From an uncultured Flavobacteriaceae bacterium (GTDB lineage: Bacteria > Bacteroidota > Bacteroidia > Flavobacteriales > Flavobacteriaceae), in assembly GCA_947487895.1 (NCBI GenBank), contig CANKYF010000003.1, positions 310,001-374,000 on the forward strand: DNA of 64,000 nt, written 5' to 3'. The translations under genes were made by a program, and so were the position numbers. Below the pieces are notes generated by a model. That model searched no databases. It saw nothing but the letters and a program-made list of their open reading frames with translations, and had not been told where the DNA came from. Within the stretch, counting starts at the first letter, position 1, and the number at the start of each line of letters is the position of its first letter. Positions 1 to 8,750 of the stretch are shown in pieces.

Positions 1-1560
1 AATATCTACAATTGGCGCGTACATATAGCCAATAATATCGGTATGTCTTATATGATCAAAATCTGGATCTACCTCAGCACGATCATAAGACACCAATCTA
101 GAATCATCCTTTTGTTTTAACCAAGCATAACTGTCTATAAAAGGTTGCCCTGTTCCAGCTTCATTACCCATAGACCAAATAATGATGGAAGGGTTATTTT
201 TATCTCTATTGAACACACGTTGAATTCGGTCTGTAATAGCTTTATAATAACTAGGGTCTCTGGCTACTTCGTTTACAATCCACCCATAACCATGCGCTTC
301 AATATTGGCTTCATCTATTACATACAAACCATATTTGTTACAAAGCTGATACCAATAAGGATCATCAGGATAGTGTGATGTTCTCACTGCATTGATGTTA
401 AATTCTTTCATTAATTTAACATCTTTAAGCATCATTTGCTTTGTCATAACATGTCCTAACTTAGGGTCATGCTCATGACGGTTCACTCCTTTAAGTAAAA
501 TAGGTTGTCCGTTTACTATTAATTGTCCGTTTTTAAGCGCTACACTTCTAAAACCAATTGGATGAAAAGCACTTTCTAATAGTTTACCATTGGTATCTTT
601 TAGAGTTATAAGAAGTGTATATAAATTAGGTGTTTCAGCAGACCAAGCCTTTACATTATTTAAAGTTGTATTGAAGTTTAATGTTTTAGACTCTTCTTTT
701 TTTACGATAACATCTTGATTTGAATTATAAACAACACTATCATCTTGATATAATTTAACCGAAACATTACCAGATTGTTTTGATGAGAAGTTTTTAATAT
801 CTACTGAAAGGTCTAACACCCCATTAGTAAAAGTATCATCTAAAGTTGCTTTAGCAAAAAAATCATGAAGCATTAATTTTGGTCTGGCATGTAAAAACAC
901 ATCACGTTCTATACCAGCGAAACGCCAAAAATCTATGTCTTCAATATAACTAGCATCAGTGAATTTGTAAACTTCAACGGCTACTTCATTTTTACCTGGT
1001 TTAATATACTCAGTAATATTGAATTCAGCTGGTAATTTACTACCCTGACTATACCCTACTTTTTGGCCATTAATCCACAAATAAAAAGCACATTTTACAG
1101 CTCCAAAATGAATAAATATTTCTTTGTCTTCCCAAGAATTATCTATCGTAAATTCTCTTTTATATTGACCAACAGGATTATAATCATGTGGCACATAAGG
1201 TTTGTTTTTTGGAAACGGGTACGTGATATTTGTATAGTGTTTATAACCGTATTCATGCATCTCCCAATTAGAAGGCACTGGAATGCTATCTCTTAAATCT
1301 TTACTGTTAAGTTCATAAAATGCTTTGGATCTTTCATTAGGGTTTTTACTCCATTTAAATTTCCAAATACCGTTTAAAGATTTATAATGATTTGTTTTTA
1401 ATTCATCTTTAAAAGCATTTTTTTCAGAATTATAAGATATAAAAAAGGCATGCGATGCTTCTTTATTTATTCCTATAACTTCAGGGTTTTCCCAATCATT
1501 ATTTTGGGCAAAAGACAATAAACCGATACTTAAAAACAGAATTATTAAACGATACTTCAC
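1..1560 (-). CDS. Beta-galactosidase, glycoside hydrolase family 2 (5' part of gene; runs off left edge)
   Basis: The frame is open from a GTG at 1560 to the window edge, giving 520 residues of a protein that in this family is about 1000 residues or more. Residues 1-19 (MKYRLIILFLSIGLLSFAQ) form a signal peptide, which decides the GTG start; no ATG fits. Order seen: signal peptide, jelly-roll sugar-binding domain with 'PSNWEMHEYG' and 'FYLWINGQKVGYSQGS' (about 40-225), an Ig-like domain, then the start of the TIM barrel with 'RTSHYPDDPYWYQLC' and 'VIDEANIEAHG'. Glu467 in 'WSMGNEAG' is the expected acid/base residue, close to E461 of E. coli LacZ. It should cleave terminal beta-galactosides in the periplasm. 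It lies 197 bp downstream of a SusD-like gene in the same direction, which suggests a polysaccharide-utilisation locus. Other GH2 activities such as beta-glucuronidase are less likely because of the LacZ-type N-terminus. Confidence 0.93.
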   Translation of the reverse strand, partial: MKYRLIILFLSIGLLSFAQNNDWENPEVIGINKEASHAFFISYNSEKNAFKDELKTNHYKSLNGIWKFKWSKNPNERSKAFYELNSKDLRDSIPVPSNWEMHEYGYKHYTNITYPFPKNKPYVPHDYNPVGQYKREFTIDNSWEDKEIFIHFGAVKCAFYLWINGQKVGYSQGSKLPAEFNITEYIKPGKNEVAVEVYKFTDASYIEDIDFWRFAGIERDVFLHARPKLMLHDFFAKATLDDTFTNGVLDLSVDIKNFSSKQSGNVSVKLYQDDSVVYNSNQDVIVKKEESKTLNFNTTLNNVKAWSAETPNLYTLLITLKDTNGKLLESAFHPIGFRSVALKNGQLIVNGQPILLKGVNRHEHDPKLGHVMTKQMMLKDVKLMKEFNINAVRTSHYPDDPYWYQLCNKYGLYVIDEANIEAHGYGWIVNEVARDPSYYKAITDRIQRVFNRDKNNPSIIIWSMGNEAGTGQPFIDSYAWLKQKDDSRLVSYDRAEVDPDFDHIRHTDIIGYMYAPIVDI

Positions 1561-1757
1561 TTGATTATTTTTTATGGCTAATACAAACAAATATAGATGT
1601 TTGATTAAAATAACCGTAATTGTGTAAGTTTAATAATTCTATACAAAAACTAGATATCTAGCATTATAGAATATTATTGAACTTAAAATATTCTTATTTA
1701 AAAAATATGTTTCGTTTAAAGTTTGTGAAAAAATCTATAATAAAACTTATTTAACTT

Positions 1758-3476
1758 TTAATATCCATTATTTTGAATTACTCCAGGATTTAAATCTACT
1801 TCCAATTGAGGAATTGGAAATACATACTTATGAGGCTGGTAACTTTTTATGTTTTGTGGATTATTTAAATTGTGAGACTCTATAACACTTTCTAATTTCT
1901 GTGTTCTAATTAAATCATCTTTCCTATGTCCTTCATAGCATAGTTCAAGCCGCCTTTCGTTAAGCACTGCATTTAGAAACTCTTCTTGATTAATTCCTGA
2001 ATCTAGATCATTATTAGTATTTCCAAAAGCTCGCCTTCTTATTTTATTAAACGCATTATATGCTTTATTTGTGGGGCCATTAATTGCGTTTTCAGCTTCA
2101 GCTACCATAAGCAATATATCTGAATATCTTAAATATGGCAAATTAAATGGTTCTTCATTATGATAATTTTCACTGAACTTAAATGGGCGCCAATCAGATA
2201 AATCTTGAGCATTAATAGTTGAACTACTTTGGATAGTAAAAGGTGCTATATTTTCAAAAAACCTAGAATCCTCAGGGCTTAATGGGAAATTAATTGTTCC
2301 TGTCAAATCGTTTGGATCCTTGAAATAGCTTTCAATAAAGTTAGTTGTTAATGAATAAAAATCTCTCTCAGTAACATTTTTAGGTCCCCAATAAAACCAA
2401 TCCCAAGAACTAATATTTGGATCTTCGGGAAAACTAAAATCTATTGCAAAAATAATTTCATTGCTTGTAATTGAAGTTTCCGTTAAAAAGTTATTCTTAT
2501 AGTCTGTTTCTAAACTAAACTTCCCTTCAAGTTTAGCGAACTGTTCTAATGCTTTAGAATATTTATCATTTTGTAATAGTGGAAAACCAGCCATTTGAAT
2601 GTAAGCCTTACCTAGAAGTGCTTGAGCAGCAGAATTAGATGCTCTACTTTTTAAAGTAGAGGTTCCAAGATTATTTTCTGCAAAAATTAAATCTTGTTCT
2701 ATGAGTTCATAAATTTTTAAGGCATCTTGAGTATTGTTTATTTCAGAAATATCAGTTGATGTAACTAACACGGGATTTCCAAAAAGTTTAACTAGATTAA
2801 AATATACAAGTGCTCTTAAAAACTTAAAATGAGCCATAGCAATATTTTTATCAGTATTGAGCTCACTAGTAAATTCTGAACTTTCTATAGCTTCAATACC
2901 TATATTGGCTTTTCTAATAACCTTATAATGATTAGTCCAGATATCTTCTATACTTTTATCACTAGGGCTATATTCATATTTATCTAGTTTATTTACTATA
3001 ATATTAGAATTGTTAGCAATAAAAATATCTGAACCAATATCACCCCAAATAGAAGCATATCCTTTTGCTCCAAAAATATCATCAGATATTAAACTAATAT
3101 AAGTCGAATCAATCCATTTATCAATATCTAAGATAGCTGGTGTTATAACATTAGGACCATTGACTAGTATCGTAATATCTGCTGTTTTATTTAATTCAAT
3201 TGTTATTATTTCCTTGAGAATAACATTACTAAAAGGAACTTCTATAGAAACCTCATAATCACCAACTTCAATATTTTCAAAAAAAACACTTCCCTCTACA
3301 CCTGTAAGTTTTTCTTGAGAAATTAGAGGAATTGATACCAAAGCATCAAAAACTGGATCAAGACTATCTTTAATTAAAATACTTATTTGAATACTCCCCG
3401 TTTGAGGCTCGTTATCTTTTGAGCATCCAAATAAAATTATAACGAGTAGAATAGAGAAGTAGACTTTAAATTTCAT
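1758..3476 (-). CDS. SusD/RagB-like nutrient-binding outer-membrane lipoprotein with N-terminal CarboxypepD-like domain
   Basis: The chosen start at 3476 gives a compact lipoprotein signal (MKFKVYFSILLVIILFGC, lipidated Cys18); an in-frame ATG at 3500 would add eight residues. After the lipobox comes a beta-sandwich of about 85 residues ('GSIQISILIKDSLDPVFDA', 'FFENIEVGDYEVSIEV') resembling CarboxypepD regulatory-like domains, then a standard SusD fold. The C-terminal SusD signatures are clear: 'LPYLRYSDILLMVAEAENA', 'NERRLELCYEGHRKDDLI' and 'YVFPIPQLEVDLNPGVIQNN'. Family role: a surface lipoprotein that captures glycan for a SusC TonB-dependent channel. No SusC gene is adjacent in the window; the neighbours are a GH2 enzyme downstream and an AraC regulator upstream. 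The extra N-terminal domain is unusual for SusD, where SusC normally carries such a module. The family call is secure; the substrate is unknown. Confidence 0.9.
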   Translation of the reverse strand: MKFKVYFSILLVIILFGCSKDNEPQTGSIQISILIKDSLDPVFDALVSIPLISQEKLTGVEGSVFFENIEVGDYEVSIEVPFSNVILKEIITIELNKTADITILVNGPNVITPAILDIDKWIDSTYISLISDDIFGAKGYASIWGDIGSDIFIANNSNIIVNKLDKYEYSPSDKSIEDIWTNHYKVIRKANIGIEAIESSEFTSELNTDKNIAMAHFKFLRALVYFNLVKLFGNPVLVTSTDISEINNTQDALKIYELIEQDLIFAENNLGTSTLKSRASNSAAQALLGKAYIQMAGFPLLQNDKYSKALEQFAKLEGKFSLETDYKNNFLTETSITSNEIIFAIDFSFPEDPNISSWDWFYWGPKNVTERDFYSLTTNFIESYFKDPNDLTGTINFPLSPEDSRFFENIAPFTIQSSSTINAQDLSDWRPFKFSENYHNEEPFNLPYLRYSDILLMVAEAENAINGPTNKAYNAFNKIRRRAFGNTNNDLDSGINQEEFLNAVLNERRLELCYEGHRKDDLIRTQKLESVIESHNLNNPQNIKSYQPHKYVFPIPQLEVDLNPGVIQNNGY

Positions 3477-3588
3477 AATAGATGACTTATTAGAATACAA
3501 ATAAAGAAAAAATCTGACAAACTTATTTAGTCATATTCTAATTCTTTTTGGAAAACTAAATCTCTCTTTTATTCCTAATATGGTACAA

Positions 3589-4674
3589 TTATTTACCAAA
3601 ATACTCGGTAGGTGTTTTTCCTGTGATATCTCTAAAGGCTTTGTAAAAAGTAGATTTAGAACCAAAACCAGATTCTTGTGCAACACCATATAGTGTAAGA
3701 TTTGAATTTAGATTACTCTCAACACGATCCATAAAATCTTTAATACGATAATAATTGACCCATTCAAAAAAATTATATCCAAACCCTTCGTTGAGAATTC
3801 GAGATATATCAGGTTCCGAAATTTTAGTCATATTCGCAATATCTTTTCGGGTTAGTTTGCTATTTAAATAAGGTCTTTGCTCTAACATTAAAAGTTCTAG
3901 CTGTTGTTTTAGCCTAGAAATATCTGATTTTTTAAGTTTTGATGAGCTATATTTTTCTGTAATTTCTTCTAAATAAAATTGATTAGGGTTTTGTAGTAAG
4001 CTATAGGCAATAAAACAAATGGTTAAAGAGAGTACGCCCCAAAACATGCCATAGTCAAATAATGATGGCGCATTAAATAAGGTGCTTTTTATAAAATAGA
4101 ATATCCAAAAGGCATAACCAATACCTAAAATTATTAAGAACCTAATGTAATATTTACTTTCTACTTGAAAACTTAACCTATTGTTCATTTTCTTAAAAAA
4201 CTTCTTTGTAATAACTATTGAAGAAGTATAATAAATAAGATGATATAGGATTATAATACCCATAAAAATATTAAAAAACCGTATTGTTTCTTCAGATTGA
4301 AACGTAGCTCTTATATCTTCATTAGGATTTAAAAAGCCAAGGATAATAAAACCACTTTGAATGAGTGAAGGAATAAAGTGTAGCCACCCAAAACGACTAG
4401 GTTTTAATTTAAACTGATCTTTTAAATATAAAAAATAGCTTACTGGTAATGTATAAAGTACAATGTCTGCTATCCCCATCCAAGTAGGGCTACCTCCTTC
4501 TAAAAACTCAACATAACTGAATCTTCCTGTCTGACCTATGGTAAGGAACAAAATTAATAGCACAAGAAAACGATTTTTTTTATTGCGCAGTTTTGGAGTA
4601 CTTAAAATAATCAGTAATAAAAATATACCCTGAAGAATTCCAAAAATTATTAACCATTCAAAAACTTTAGTCAT
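3589..4674 (-). CDS. AraC-family transcriptional regulator with N-terminal membrane domain
   Basis: This 361-residue protein has about seven hydrophobic segments in residues 1-230 (for example 'VFEWLIIFGILQGIFLLLII' and 'FLIILGIGYAFWIFYFI') followed by a cytosolic AraC-type double helix-turn-helix at about 265-361. The second HTH reads 'LTLYGVAQESGFGSKSTFYK' and ends with the usual 'FRDITGKTPTEYF'. Such 7TM-AraC proteins are common in Flavobacteriia and probably sense a ligand at or in the inner membrane. It sits 113 bp upstream of the SusD-like gene on the same strand, so it is a plausible regulator of the SusD/GH2 genes. The ligand cannot be deduced. Confidence 0.9.
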   Translation of the reverse strand: MTKVFEWLIIFGILQGIFLLLIILSTPKLRNKKNRFLVLLILFLTIGQTGRFSYVEFLEGGSPTWMGIADIVLYTLPVSYFLYLKDQFKLKPSRFGWLHFIPSLIQSGFIILGFLNPNEDIRATFQSEETIRFFNIFMGIIILYHLIYYTSSIVITKKFFKKMNNRLSFQVESKYYIRFLIILGIGYAFWIFYFIKSTLFNAPSLFDYGMFWGVLSLTICFIAYSLLQNPNQFYLEEITEKYSSSKLKKSDISRLKQQLELLMLEQRPYLNSKLTRKDIANMTKISEPDISRILNEGFGYNFFEWVNYYRIKDFMDRVESNLNSNLTLYGVAQESGFGSKSTFYKAFRDITGKTPTEYFGK

Positions 4675-4805
4675 GACTTAATTAATTTGCTCAATAATCG
4701 AGATTTAAATACTCCGAAGCTTACTTCGAAATGTTAGGTGTTTTTCTTGTAAAATTCCTCATGCTCCTGCCTTGAGGTAATTCACATCAAATTAAAGAAT
4801 AATAA

Positions 4806-4836
4806 TTAAGGCCAGCATATTTTTTACTAGCCTTAA
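4806..4836 (-). terminator. Possible terminator after the SRPBCC gene
   Basis: A 7-bp inverted repeat (TTAAGGC at 4806-4812, GCCTTAA at 4830-4836) lies just past the stop of the SRPBCC gene and is followed on the minus strand by an AT-rich stretch. The loop is long (17 nt) and the T-run is interrupted, so the call is tentative. Confidence 0.4.
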
Positions 4837-4852
4837 CAAAACTAATTACCAA

Positions 4853-5368
4853 TTATTTATTGGCAGCCATAGCAATTTTACCAATAAAATCTTTAAATCC
4901 ATATTGCGTTGCTCCACGAAACTGATCTTCAGTAAACTGAGGGTTTTTTATAAATGATGTATAATTTGTAGACCATACAACCTTAGATTTATTGTTTCCT
5001 AAGTCAACAACTTTAAACGTGTTAACCATATCTTTTGCCGGCGCACCTTCAAGAACTGCATAACTGTATGAACGTTCTGCATCGTTATACTTTACAATCT
5101 TTTCTTTAACATAAAAACTATTATCTTTTCCATAACATTTGCGTTCACCTCCAACTCCATGTTTACCAGACCATTCTACTTTATCAATTGCCAGTGAATA
5201 CTTATCAACATCGTCCATTTTTTTTAAGACATTCCAAATTTTATCAGCTGGAACATCCACTACCTCGTTTACTGTTATTTTTTCGTTTGAATCCTGTGCA
5301 GATAACACGTTTGTAAATAATGCTAAAAATAAAGTCATTATTATTAGATTGATACTTTTTGATTTCAT
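4853..5368 (-). CDS. Exported SRPBCC (START-like) family protein
   Basis: 171 residues with a signal peptide (about 1-24, ending 'NVLSAQ'). The mature part has the SRPBCC / polyketide-cyclase-like pattern: 'VNEVVDVPADKIWNVLKK' at the start, a central 'WSGKHGVGGERKCYG', and the long C-terminal helix 'FRGATQYGFKDFIGKIAMAA'. SRPBCC proteins form a helix-grip cup that binds hydrophobic ligands; no catalytic residue can be pointed to. Being exported suggests a periplasmic ligand-binding role. It is monocistronic as far as can be seen. The fold assignment is good; the function is unknown. Confidence 0.75.
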   Translation of the reverse strand: MKSKSINLIIMTLFLALFTNVLSAQDSNEKITVNEVVDVPADKIWNVLKKMDDVDKYSLAIDKVEWSGKHGVGGERKCYGKDNSFYVKEKIVKYNDAERSYSYAVLEGAPAKDMVNTFKVVDLGNNKSKVVWSTNYTSFIKNPQFTEDQFRGATQYGFKDFIGKIAMAANK

Positions 5369-5525
5369 TGTTTTTTGATTTAATTTTTATCGAATTTTTT
5401 AATTGAAGAGTTTAACTTCGATACAAACCTATACTTGAAGAAGAAAGCTGCCAAAAATTTAGGGCGCTTAAGAGTTCGACTTCAGAAATCGAACAGTTTT
5501 AGCTTAAAAAACCACATTTACATAA

Positions 5526-5563
5526 TAAAAAAGGTTTTGAAAGATAATATCTTTCAAAACCTT
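5526..5563 (-). terminator. Intrinsic terminator of the tRNA-Ala transcript
   Basis: A perfect 15-bp stem (5531-5545 with 5549-5563) and 3-nt loop immediately follow the tRNA 3' end on the minus strand. A T-run (A-run on plus, 5526-5532) follows. This is a textbook rho-independent terminator. Confidence 0.9.
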
Positions 5564-5566
5564 TTG

Positions 5567-5640
5567 TGGAGAAGACGGGATTCGAACCCGTGACCTCTTG
5601 ACTGCCAGTCAAGCACTCTAGCCAACTGAGCTACATCCCC
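5567..5640 (-). tRNA. tRNA-Ala, anticodon GGC
   Basis: A 74-nt cloverleaf read on the minus strand: acceptor GGGGATG, D-arm GCTC...GAGT, anticodon arm CTTGA-CTGGCAG-TCAAG with anticodon GGC, T-arm ACGGG-TTCGAAT-CCCGT, discriminator A. The G3:U70 wobble pair in the acceptor stem is present; it is the main identity element for alanyl-tRNA synthetase and confirms the assignment. One acceptor pair near the stem base is a T-T mismatch. The 3' CCA is not encoded. Confidence 0.96.
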
Positions 5641-5648
5641 ATTTTTAG

Positions 5649-5656
5649 CAAATGTA
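5649..5656 (-). promoter_or_regulatory. Candidate -7 box for tRNA-Ala
   Basis: TACATTTG on the minus strand matches the Bacteroidota -7 consensus TAnnTTTG and ends 8 bp before the tRNA 5' end. A TTG lies 15 bp further upstream, somewhat closer than the usual 17-23 bp, so only the -7 box is claimed. Confidence 0.5.
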
Positions 5657-5733
5657 GCTTTTTTTTGTAACCAAACACATAAAAAATCGTCATACCAATG
5701 ATTTTCAATTCATTCAATCATTAAAAACACGTT

Positions 5734-7389
5734 ATGCTGACATTTAAATCAATAAAAACAATACTATTTTCTGCATTTATTCTTTTAGGGACTTCCATTT
5801 TAGTTGCTCAAAACTTAGAATCAAAAATAGATGCGTTAGTGAGTAAACAATTTTCTTCCAATGACAGTGGTATTTCAATTTTAGTTGCAAAGGATGGAAC
5901 AGCTATTTATCAAAAAGCATTTGGATTATCTAACATTACAGAAGAAAAACCAATGACCACAAAACATGTTTTTGAAATTGGCTCCATTACTAAACAATTT
6001 ACTGCTATTGGTATTTTAATGTTAGAAGAACAAGGCAAATTAAAGGTTACTGATACCATTACAAAATACATCCCAGATTATCCAATGGGTACACAAGTAA
6101 TAACTATTCATCATTTATTAAATCATACATCTGGAATAAAAAGTTATACTTCAATGCCTGGCTTGTTAAACTTTGCTAAAAAAGATGTAACTCCAACAGA
6201 GTTGATTAATTATTTTAAGAATCACCCTATGGATTTTTTACCAGGCGAAGAATACAAGTATAATAACTCTGGCTATATTTTATTAGGACATATCATTGAG
6301 GTAGTTACCAATCAATCTTATGAATATTTTATTGAAAAAAATATTTTTGAAACTTTAGAGATGCATTCATCTTACTACTGCCACAAATCTGAAAAGATTC
6401 TTAATAGAGCTAAAGGTTATTCTCAAAAAAACGGAGTATATAAAGATGCTGAACTTATAAGTATGACTATACCCTATGCTGCTGGTTCTTTGATGTCTAC
6501 GTCTTCAGATTTATTAAAATGGAACAACGCGCTTATTAACAATACCCTTATTTCTAAAGCTAGTTATGACAAAGCCACAAATGGTTCATATTTAAACAAC
6601 GGAGAACATATTCAGTATGGCTACGGGTTACAAGAAGGCAATGTTAATGGTTCTATAAGCATTGAACATGGTGGTGCTATTTTTGGATTTAAATCTATGG
6701 GTATTTATTTGCCAGAGGAAAAAGTATATGTGATTGCCTTAAGTAACTGTGATTGCCAAAGTCCTACCTTGCTAACAAGAAAAATTGCAGCAGTTGCTAT
6801 AAACAAACCTTTTCCAGAAATTGAAGATGCGATTGTTTTAAATAAAGAACAGTTGCAAAAGTGGGTGGGTGCTTATCAATTTGATGAAAAAGACATAAGA
6901 TATGTTTCTGTTGAAAATCACAACCTATTTATTCAAAAAGAAGGAAAACAAAAAAAGAGATTATACCCTCTATCTGAAGATACTTTTTTCTTTGAAGCTG
7001 GTTTTCCTAAATGCAAATTCTCTATAAAAGAGAATAACAAAAAAAGTCTAAAGATTATAAATGGAAAGAATACAAAAATTGCTGAAGAAATTGAAAAAGC
7101 ACCTCCTGTTGAGAAAAAAGAGATTGAAGTAGCCGCTGAAATTTTAAAGCAATATGTTGGAGTTTACGAATTGGCTCCTACATTTAGTATAACAGTTACT
7201 TTAGAAGACAATAAACTTTATGGACAAGCGACCAATCAGCCTAAATTTAGACTATTTGCTAAAAATGAAACTACTTTCTTCCTAAAAGTTGTTGAGGCTA
7301 GTATTGTATTTAATTTTGATGAGAATAAAGCGGTTGAAAGCCTAACATTACATCAAAACGGAACACATATTGGGAAAAAGATCAAATAA
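5734..7389 (+). CDS. Serine hydrolase of the beta-lactamase class C / PBP4* family with two DUF3471-like C-terminal repeats
   Basis: 551 residues. A signal peptide covers about 1-25 ('LLGTSILVAQ'). The beta-lactamase-type domain (about 30-355) has the SxxK motif at Ser84-Lys87 ('GSITKQF'), a Tyr-x-Asn motif at Tyr176-Asn178 ('EEYKYNNSGY') and the third motif 'EHGGAIFGF'. Two small beta-rich repeats follow: the first begins 'LQKWVGAYQFDEKD', the second 'LKQYVGVYELAPTF'. They resemble the DUF3471 module often appended to this family. Members are esterases, peptidases or transpeptidase-like hydrolases; substrate prediction is not possible. A strong hairpin follows the gene. Nothing suggests it confers beta-lactam resistance. 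Confidence 0.9.
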   Translation: MLTFKSIKTILFSAFILLGTSILVAQNLESKIDALVSKQFSSNDSGISILVAKDGTAIYQKAFGLSNITEEKPMTTKHVFEIGSITKQFTAIGILMLEEQGKLKVTDTITKYIPDYPMGTQVITIHHLLNHTSGIKSYTSMPGLLNFAKKDVTPTELINYFKNHPMDFLPGEEYKYNNSGYILLGHIIEVVTNQSYEYFIEKNIFETLEMHSSYYCHKSEKILNRAKGYSQKNGVYKDAELISMTIPYAAGSLMSTSSDLLKWNNALINNTLISKASYDKATNGSYLNNGEHIQYGYGLQEGNVNGSISIEHGGAIFGFKSMGIYLPEEKVYVIALSNCDCQSPTLLTRKIAAVAINKPFPEIEDAIVLNKEQLQKWVGAYQFDEKDIRYVSVENHNLFIQKEGKQKKRLYPLSEDTFFFEAGFPKCKFSIKENNKKSLKIINGKNTKIAEEIEKAPPVEKKEIEVAAEILKQYVGVYELAPTFSITVTLEDNKLYGQATNQPKFRLFAKNETTFFLKVVEASIVFNFDENKAVESLTLHQNGTHIGKKIK

Positions 7390-7394
7390 AATGT

Positions 7395-7436
7395 AAAAAC
7401 ACCTTTTGACTTAAGAAGTCAAAGAGGTGTTTTTTT
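7395..7436. terminator. Bidirectional terminator between convergent genes
   Basis: Long hairpin with arms AAAACACCTTTTGACTT and AAGTCAAAGAGGTGTTTT (one bulge), flanked by an A-run on the left and a T-run on the right. It can end the serine hydrolase transcript (+) and the AhpD-like transcript (-). Confidence 0.85.
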
Positions 7437-7448
7437 ATATCTGAAATA

Positions 7449-8018
7449 TTACTTTCTTTCCCAAATTCTAGATTCAAATATTTCATCAACAGGTGTATCA
7501 TAAACATGATTAAAATAATTACTCATTGTTTTAACACCTACACCAGCAATTACTCCTAAAATATGTTCTTCACTATATCCCGCTGCCATAAAATTATCAA
7601 TATCTTCTTCTGATGGTTTTCCTCGTTTTAATGTAACGCTTTTAGCAAATAAACTTAATGCTTTTAACTTTTCATCTGGTATATCAGAATTATTTCTAAT
7701 AGCATCGGTTACTTCAGTTGGAACTTGAGTCATATTATCACCTACAAAACTATGAGCTGCCATACAATAATTACAATTGTTTTCATATGCAATTGACAAG
7801 AACACAACTTCTTGTTCCTGTGGACTAAATCCTGAATTAGCTCTAAACGAATTATATGCATAAGTGTACCCATCTAGTAATGCCGCATTATTTGCCATTC
7901 CTGAGTACATATTAGGAACAAACCCTAATTTATCTTTTGAAGCTGATAGAATTTTACTAGAAACTGCATCTGCATTTTCAATTGTTTTCTTTTCTAAATT
8001 GATTTTTGTTGTTGTCAT
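7449..8018 (-). CDS. Carboxymuconolactone decarboxylase (AhpD-like) family protein
   Basis: 189 residues, all alpha, with the AhpD-type redox centre 'NNCNYCMAAHS' (Cys82, Cys85, His89). Family members act as thiol peroxidases or hydroperoxide-reductase partners; some are decarboxylases. The CxxC...H arrangement favours the redox role. A TetR-type regulator starts 62 bp upstream on the same strand, so the two are probably cotranscribed and this gene is a likely target of it. A second AhpD-like protein is encoded at 19335-19925. Confidence 0.85.
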   Translation of the reverse strand: MTTTKINLEKKTIENADAVSSKILSASKDKLGFVPNMYSGMANNAALLDGYTYAYNSFRANSGFSPQEQEVVFLSIAYENNCNYCMAAHSFVGDNMTQVPTEVTDAIRNNSDIPDEKLKALSLFAKSVTLKRGKPSEEDIDNFMAAGYSEEHILGVIAGVGVKTMSNYFNHVYDTPVDEIFESRIWERK

Positions 8019-8079
8019 AATTAATATTCTTTGTTAAAATTTATTTCTAAGCAATCGCTTTGTTATAAAGCAAAAAAAA

Positions 8080-8646
8080 CTACAATCTCTCGAATGTACT
8101 TTCAATAAAATCTGTTAATTGTTCATCATTAAACATTTTACTTGCAACAGATACTCCTTGTAAAGCCACCATTAAATAGTTAGATTGTTTTTCTATAATT
8201 TTTTTTGTTTTAGATGTATCTAATTCTAATTTTTCAATAAAAAGTGTTTTAACATTTGCAGCAAAATTTAGAACGCTATTAAGTATTTCCTTGTCTGCAT
8301 TTTCCCCTAACTCATTTACAGTATTGGTAATAAGACACCCTTTTTTACCTTTCGCATCTCTAGAAAACGCTATAAAGTCATAAAAATATTGCTTAATAGC
8401 ATCAACACCATCAACAGAATTTTTAAGTTTATCTATCAACTCTTTTTTTACCTTTTCTTTATAACAAGATAAACTCTTTAAAAATACACCTTTCTTATTT
8501 CCAAAACTTGAATAAATAGAAAATTGATTAATTCCCATTTCTTTTTCTAATTCTCTAATAGAAGTAGCCTCATAACCATTATGCCAAAACAACTGCATTG
8601 CTTTTTCAATGACTTCACTCTCTATATATTTCTTTTTTCTTGGCAT
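8080..8646 (-). CDS. TetR/AcrR-family transcriptional regulator
   Basis: 188 residues. The N-terminal HTH (about 8-55) reads 'VIEKAMQLFWHNGYEATSIR' and continues 'LEKEMGINQFSIYSSFGNKK', the usual TetR pattern. The C-terminal part has 'DAKGKKGCLITNTVNELG', typical of the YxaF/LmrA-like group that often responds to small reactive or hydrophobic compounds. It precedes the AhpD-like gene and likely controls it and itself. The effector is unknown. Confidence 0.9.
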   Translation of the reverse strand: MPRKKKYIESEVIEKAMQLFWHNGYEATSIRELEKEMGINQFSIYSSFGNKKGVFLKSLSCYKEKVKKELIDKLKNSVDGVDAIKQYFYDFIAFSRDAKGKKGCLITNTVNELGENADKEILNSVLNFAANVKTLFIEKLELDTSKTKKIIEKQSNYLMVALQGVSVASKMFNDEQLTDFIESTFERL

Positions 8647-8750
8647 AAAATTTATCTATATTACAAAACTAAGCAATTGCTTTGAAATAAAAAATAATTC
8701 AATCTATTTCTTATATGAGTTCTTTTAATCAAACGTTGCTATGGTATAGC

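Noticed and set aside
145..378. Plus-strand open frame of 77 residues
   Set aside because: It lies inside the GH2 beta-galactosidase read on the minus strand, whose catalytic 'WSMGNEAG' is in this stretch; a chance shadow.
5734..7389. Beta-lactam resistance gene
   Set aside because: Only the fold and SxxK motif are shared; the DUF3471-like repeats mark the general esterase/peptidase branch.
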